Positions 19,678 through 21,608 of a DNA stretch of 21,608 nucleotides are shown piece after piece; the first letter of the stretch is position 1, and every line of letters starts with the position of its first letter. The stretch covers positions 1-21,608 of the forward strand of contig NWUY0304933350.1 of NCBI GenBank assembly GCA_004151065.3. Reading direction: 5' to 3'. Position numbers and translations under genes: made by a program. The notes beneath the pieces were generated by a model. That model was given only the letters and a program-made list of their open reading frames with translations, was not told the origin of the DNA and searched no databases. This DNA comes from Larix sibirica (taxonomy: Eukaryota > Streptophyta > Pinopsida > Pinales > Pinaceae).

Positions 19678-21055
19678 TTAGACTAAGATGGTTTATGACC
19701 TCCCCTATATGGGGAGCCTTATTTCCCAATTTTTTTGTCTTGCTACTGCTACCAATCATTTTTTCCATTTTTTTTGGGTACCCAAACATTTCTCTTTGTT
19801 TCTTCTTCTTCACGCCTTTCCTTTGCCTATTTTCTACTTGATTTCTTTCGGATCCGGTCCTCCTCCACTATATCTTCGATCTCTTCTTCTTTTGTTTGAT
19901 TCTGATCTTGCATTCTTGTGAGAATTCTAGAGGATTGTGAAGGTTTGTCTATAATTGGATCAACTTCTTCTAGATCATCTTCTATTAAAGATAAAATGGA
20001 TGGACATGGGTTGCGCTGGGACAAATAGCGCACTATTGTTAAAGGCGAATCGACTTTTGATACCATTTTCGAGTTCAGGATTTCTTGGAGGACAATCTCC
20101 TCTAAATGGAGAGTGTCATATCTATTGGGGTTGGGAATTACTAGGGTGAGACTAGGGGGGGAAGATACCTAGACTATTACTGCAAATTGTGATAGAGATG
20201 ATGTAGGAGGGGGTGATGACAAGGATTGTGAGGAAGCAAAAGGGGGTTGAGAGGATGAATATGTGGCTATAACATGTCCAACGGAAGAGGCCTATTTTCC
20301 TCTTTTCATTTTCTTTATTACCATTTGCGATTGCTCTTCTTTGTCTAGGACAATTAGGTGGATGCCGTGATTATGCTTACATTTTTATGCAAAGTTCCCC
20401 TATTTGTGACAGGTTTTTCATTTGAAGGGAAACTATTCATAGTCCAATTTTTTAACATGTTTACAATTGTGAAGGTTTAGAAGGACCGCCTTTGACAACC
20501 CATTTTCTAGGTCTACTTCTACATAGATTCTAGAGTAGGAAAAAATTTCATCTTCTGGCTTAGATTTGTCTATAAACGTGTTGAGGTTATTATACTGACG
20601 TTTTACATTGACTCTTCTCCCTAGTAGTGGAGGGTAAATGGGAGAGGCAGAACCAAACGAGAACAACTAAAGGCACATCCAACTTTGGATCAAGTACATT
20701 CCTATGTTTTCATAAAAGTAGGGTCTATTTATGAATACAATGTTCTTGTTGTATTTTAGCTCAAAGAGCAAGGCATATAATCCTCTTACACAAAAAAAAG
20801 TGTGGCAACTTTCCCTTGATTATTACAACCTAGTTCTTTTGAATCCATTTTTCCATATTCCTTAGAGAGGGATAGATTCCCATGAACTGTCCGATTAAAC
20901 CTCTCTTTGAAAGAGTTATTTCCATGGATCAAGAAGAGGCATGAGGCAAAGCAAATTCTAGGATATCATCAAGTTTTTTGGAAATTTTGGTTTTAAAGGA
21001 ATGATATAGGAGAGGGGATCTTGAAATGCAAAAGCCTCAATGTCCGGAAGGGGGA
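19634..21055 (-). pseudogene. LINE ORF1 (gag-like nucleic-acid-binding protein) pseudogene
   Basis: ORF1 proteins coat LINE RNA. From the 5' side the frames show IEAFAFQDPLSYIIPLKPKF, SKRGLIGQFMGIYPSLRNM, GKVATLFF, NKNIVFINRPYFYENIGMYL (DUF4283-like), a frameshift, then IYPPLLGRRVNVKRQYNNL, SYSRIYVEVDLENGLSKAVL and HVKKLDYE. Next comes a CCHC knuckle (about 20375-20420) whose first Cys is a TGA stop (20418-20420), whose Tyr and a Lys position are also stops, and whose His is Asn. A Ser/Pro-rich linker and the acidic/basic frame 20066-19827 (LSLIEDDLEEVDPIIDKPSQ) follow. The tail APHIGEVINHLSLNDEHHLL runs past the ORF2 ATG to TAA at 19634. The start is uncertain because the N-terminus is degraded. 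Confidence 0.87.
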
Positions 21056-21219
21056 AGAAACCCCCTCCAACATTTGATCCCATCAATAGAGACGATGGCT
21101 AGGGTTTGTAGTCTAATCCTTAGTAGAGTGCCATCATTCACATTTGTGGTATTGGGTGTTCCCATGAAGATGGGTAACACTTTTTGGCAAGACGTAGGCA
21201 CAGATTGTCTAAAACGTGA
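21056..21219. other. LINE 5' flank or leader
   Basis: This lies between the degraded ORF1 start and the palindrome cluster. On the minus strand a low-stop frame reads AHVLDNLCLRLAKK and then breaks. It may be ORF1 leader or 5' UTR; the LINE 5' end cannot be fixed. Confidence 0.3.
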
Positions 21220-21379
21220 GCTTGACCAAGGTTTATTTAAGCCCTCGATAAAGATTTCAAAAGCTTGATCAAGGGTTTAAATAAGCCCTCGATCGAGCTT
21301 TTTCCAATAGATCGATCGAGGGTTGAAATAACCCTTGATCGAGCTATTGGAAAAATCTTGGGTTAGGAAATAGCTCGAT
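21220..21379. repeat. Cluster of palindromes on TCGATCGAG cores
   Basis: A unit starting GCTTGACCAAGG (21220-21249) recurs at 21263-21293 as GCTTGATCAAGGG, and each unit is itself an imperfect palindrome. Next is a hairpin with 26-nt arms 21299-21324 and 21330-21355 (24 of 26 paired, 5-nt loop GAAAT). Then a lone GCTCGATCGAGC palindrome follows at 21373-21384. The words CTCGATCGAG, CTTGATCGAG and CCCTCGATC recur throughout. This is probably a foldback repeat lying outside the LINE. Confidence 0.8.
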
Positions 21380-21413
21380 CGAGCTAAAGAAAATTCAATA
21401 ACATGGGCAAATT

Positions 21414-21465
21414 TACCATGGGTTTCCAAAACCATGGGCAGCCATGATTTTGGCAACCCATGGTA
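21414..21465. repeat. Hairpin with CCATGG-containing arms
   Basis: The 24-nt arm 21414-21437, starting TACCATGGG, pairs with 21442-21465, ending CCCATGGTA, at 22 of 24 positions across a 4-nt loop (GCAG). It stands ~30 bp from the TCGATCGAG palindrome cluster and may belong to the same element. The DNA from 21466 to the end is plain AT-rich sequence. Confidence 0.85.
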
Positions 21466-21608
21466 TTCAATTTTATTTGTTATTTTGTTTCTACGTCCCG
21501 AAACTTTAATTGTATTACATTTTTCTTTTACTTTTAATATTGTAATTGTTATTTATAATTATGGATTGATATATATTTTTAAAATATTATATTTTCATTA
21601 TGCATTAC

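Larger units (their letters stand above)
15600..21055 (-). mobile_element. Near full-length but inactive plant LINE (non-LTR) retrotransposon
   Basis: Read on the minus strand, all parts of a plant L1-type element appear in order. ORF1 (about 21055-19634) has a nucleic-acid-binding region and a CCHC knuckle. ORF2 (19677 to about 15600) has apurinic-like endonuclease, reverse transcriptase, zf-RVT and RNase H. Both ORFs are broken by stops and frameshifts, and catalytic positions are substituted in three domains, so it cannot be autonomous. If the A-rich terminus at 14615-14633 is its 3' end, the element is ~6.4 kb; otherwise the 3' end is near 15560-15600. No matching target-site duplication was found at the candidate ends. 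Confidence 0.93.

Noticed and set aside
14600-21300. Target-site duplication for the minus-strand LINE
   Set aside because: The sequence beside the A-rich end (CTAAGGATGGAC at 14603-14614) was not found again near the 5' end.

Overview
This is plant nuclear DNA. It holds one clearly recognisable host gene, spliced with GT-AG introns, an orphan exon of a second host gene, and large decayed plant LINE retrotransposons, in AT-rich, gene-poor sequence. The long introns, the low gene density and the style of the LINE proteins fit a large seed-plant genome. A gymnosperm is plausible, but that is inference and cannot be proven from the window.

Left part (1-8.3 kb). The main gene is on the + strand: the 3' six exons (4894-6512) of RPN7, the PCI-domain lid subunit of the 26S proteasome (PSMD6 family). 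The 302 residues present are uninterrupted and every visible splice site is canonical. The N-terminal ~85 residues are not found in 1-4893, so the first exon(s) lie outside the window or are lost. The upstream DNA holds a foldback repeat (1-180), small tandem repeats and microsatellites. It also holds one minus-strand exon of a UBE2H-like ubiquitin-conjugating enzyme (873-987), a block with 13 GTAC palindromes in 179 bp (2333-2511), and an unidentified decayed reading frame (3245-3604). Downstream of RPN7, at 7863-8330, is the 3' end of a 5'-truncated LINE with the RNase H C-terminus.

Middle part (8.3-14.6 kb). I recognise no gene here. It contains a three-copy 66-bp tandem repeat that is open in one frame (8573-8770), several diverged tandem duplications, a strong AT-rich hairpin (14231-14300), and long AT-rich stretches.

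Right part (14.6-21.1 kb). A nearly full-length LINE lies on the minus strand. ORF1 has a nucleic-acid-binding region and a CCHC knuckle. ORF2 has endonuclease, reverse transcriptase, zf-RVT and RNase H. The layout is intact, but frameshifts, stops and catalytic-residue substitutions make it a dead copy. ORF1 and ORF2 still show a 44-nt overlap. Upstream of the LINE 5' end is a cluster of palindromes and hairpins built on TCGATCGAG and CCATGG cores (21220-21465).

I found no previously undescribed biological system. The items most worth checking are the orphan E2 exon beside a proteasome gene, the in-frame 66-bp repeat, the GTAC block, the hairpin cluster and the unidentified minus-strand frame at 14.6-15.5 kb.
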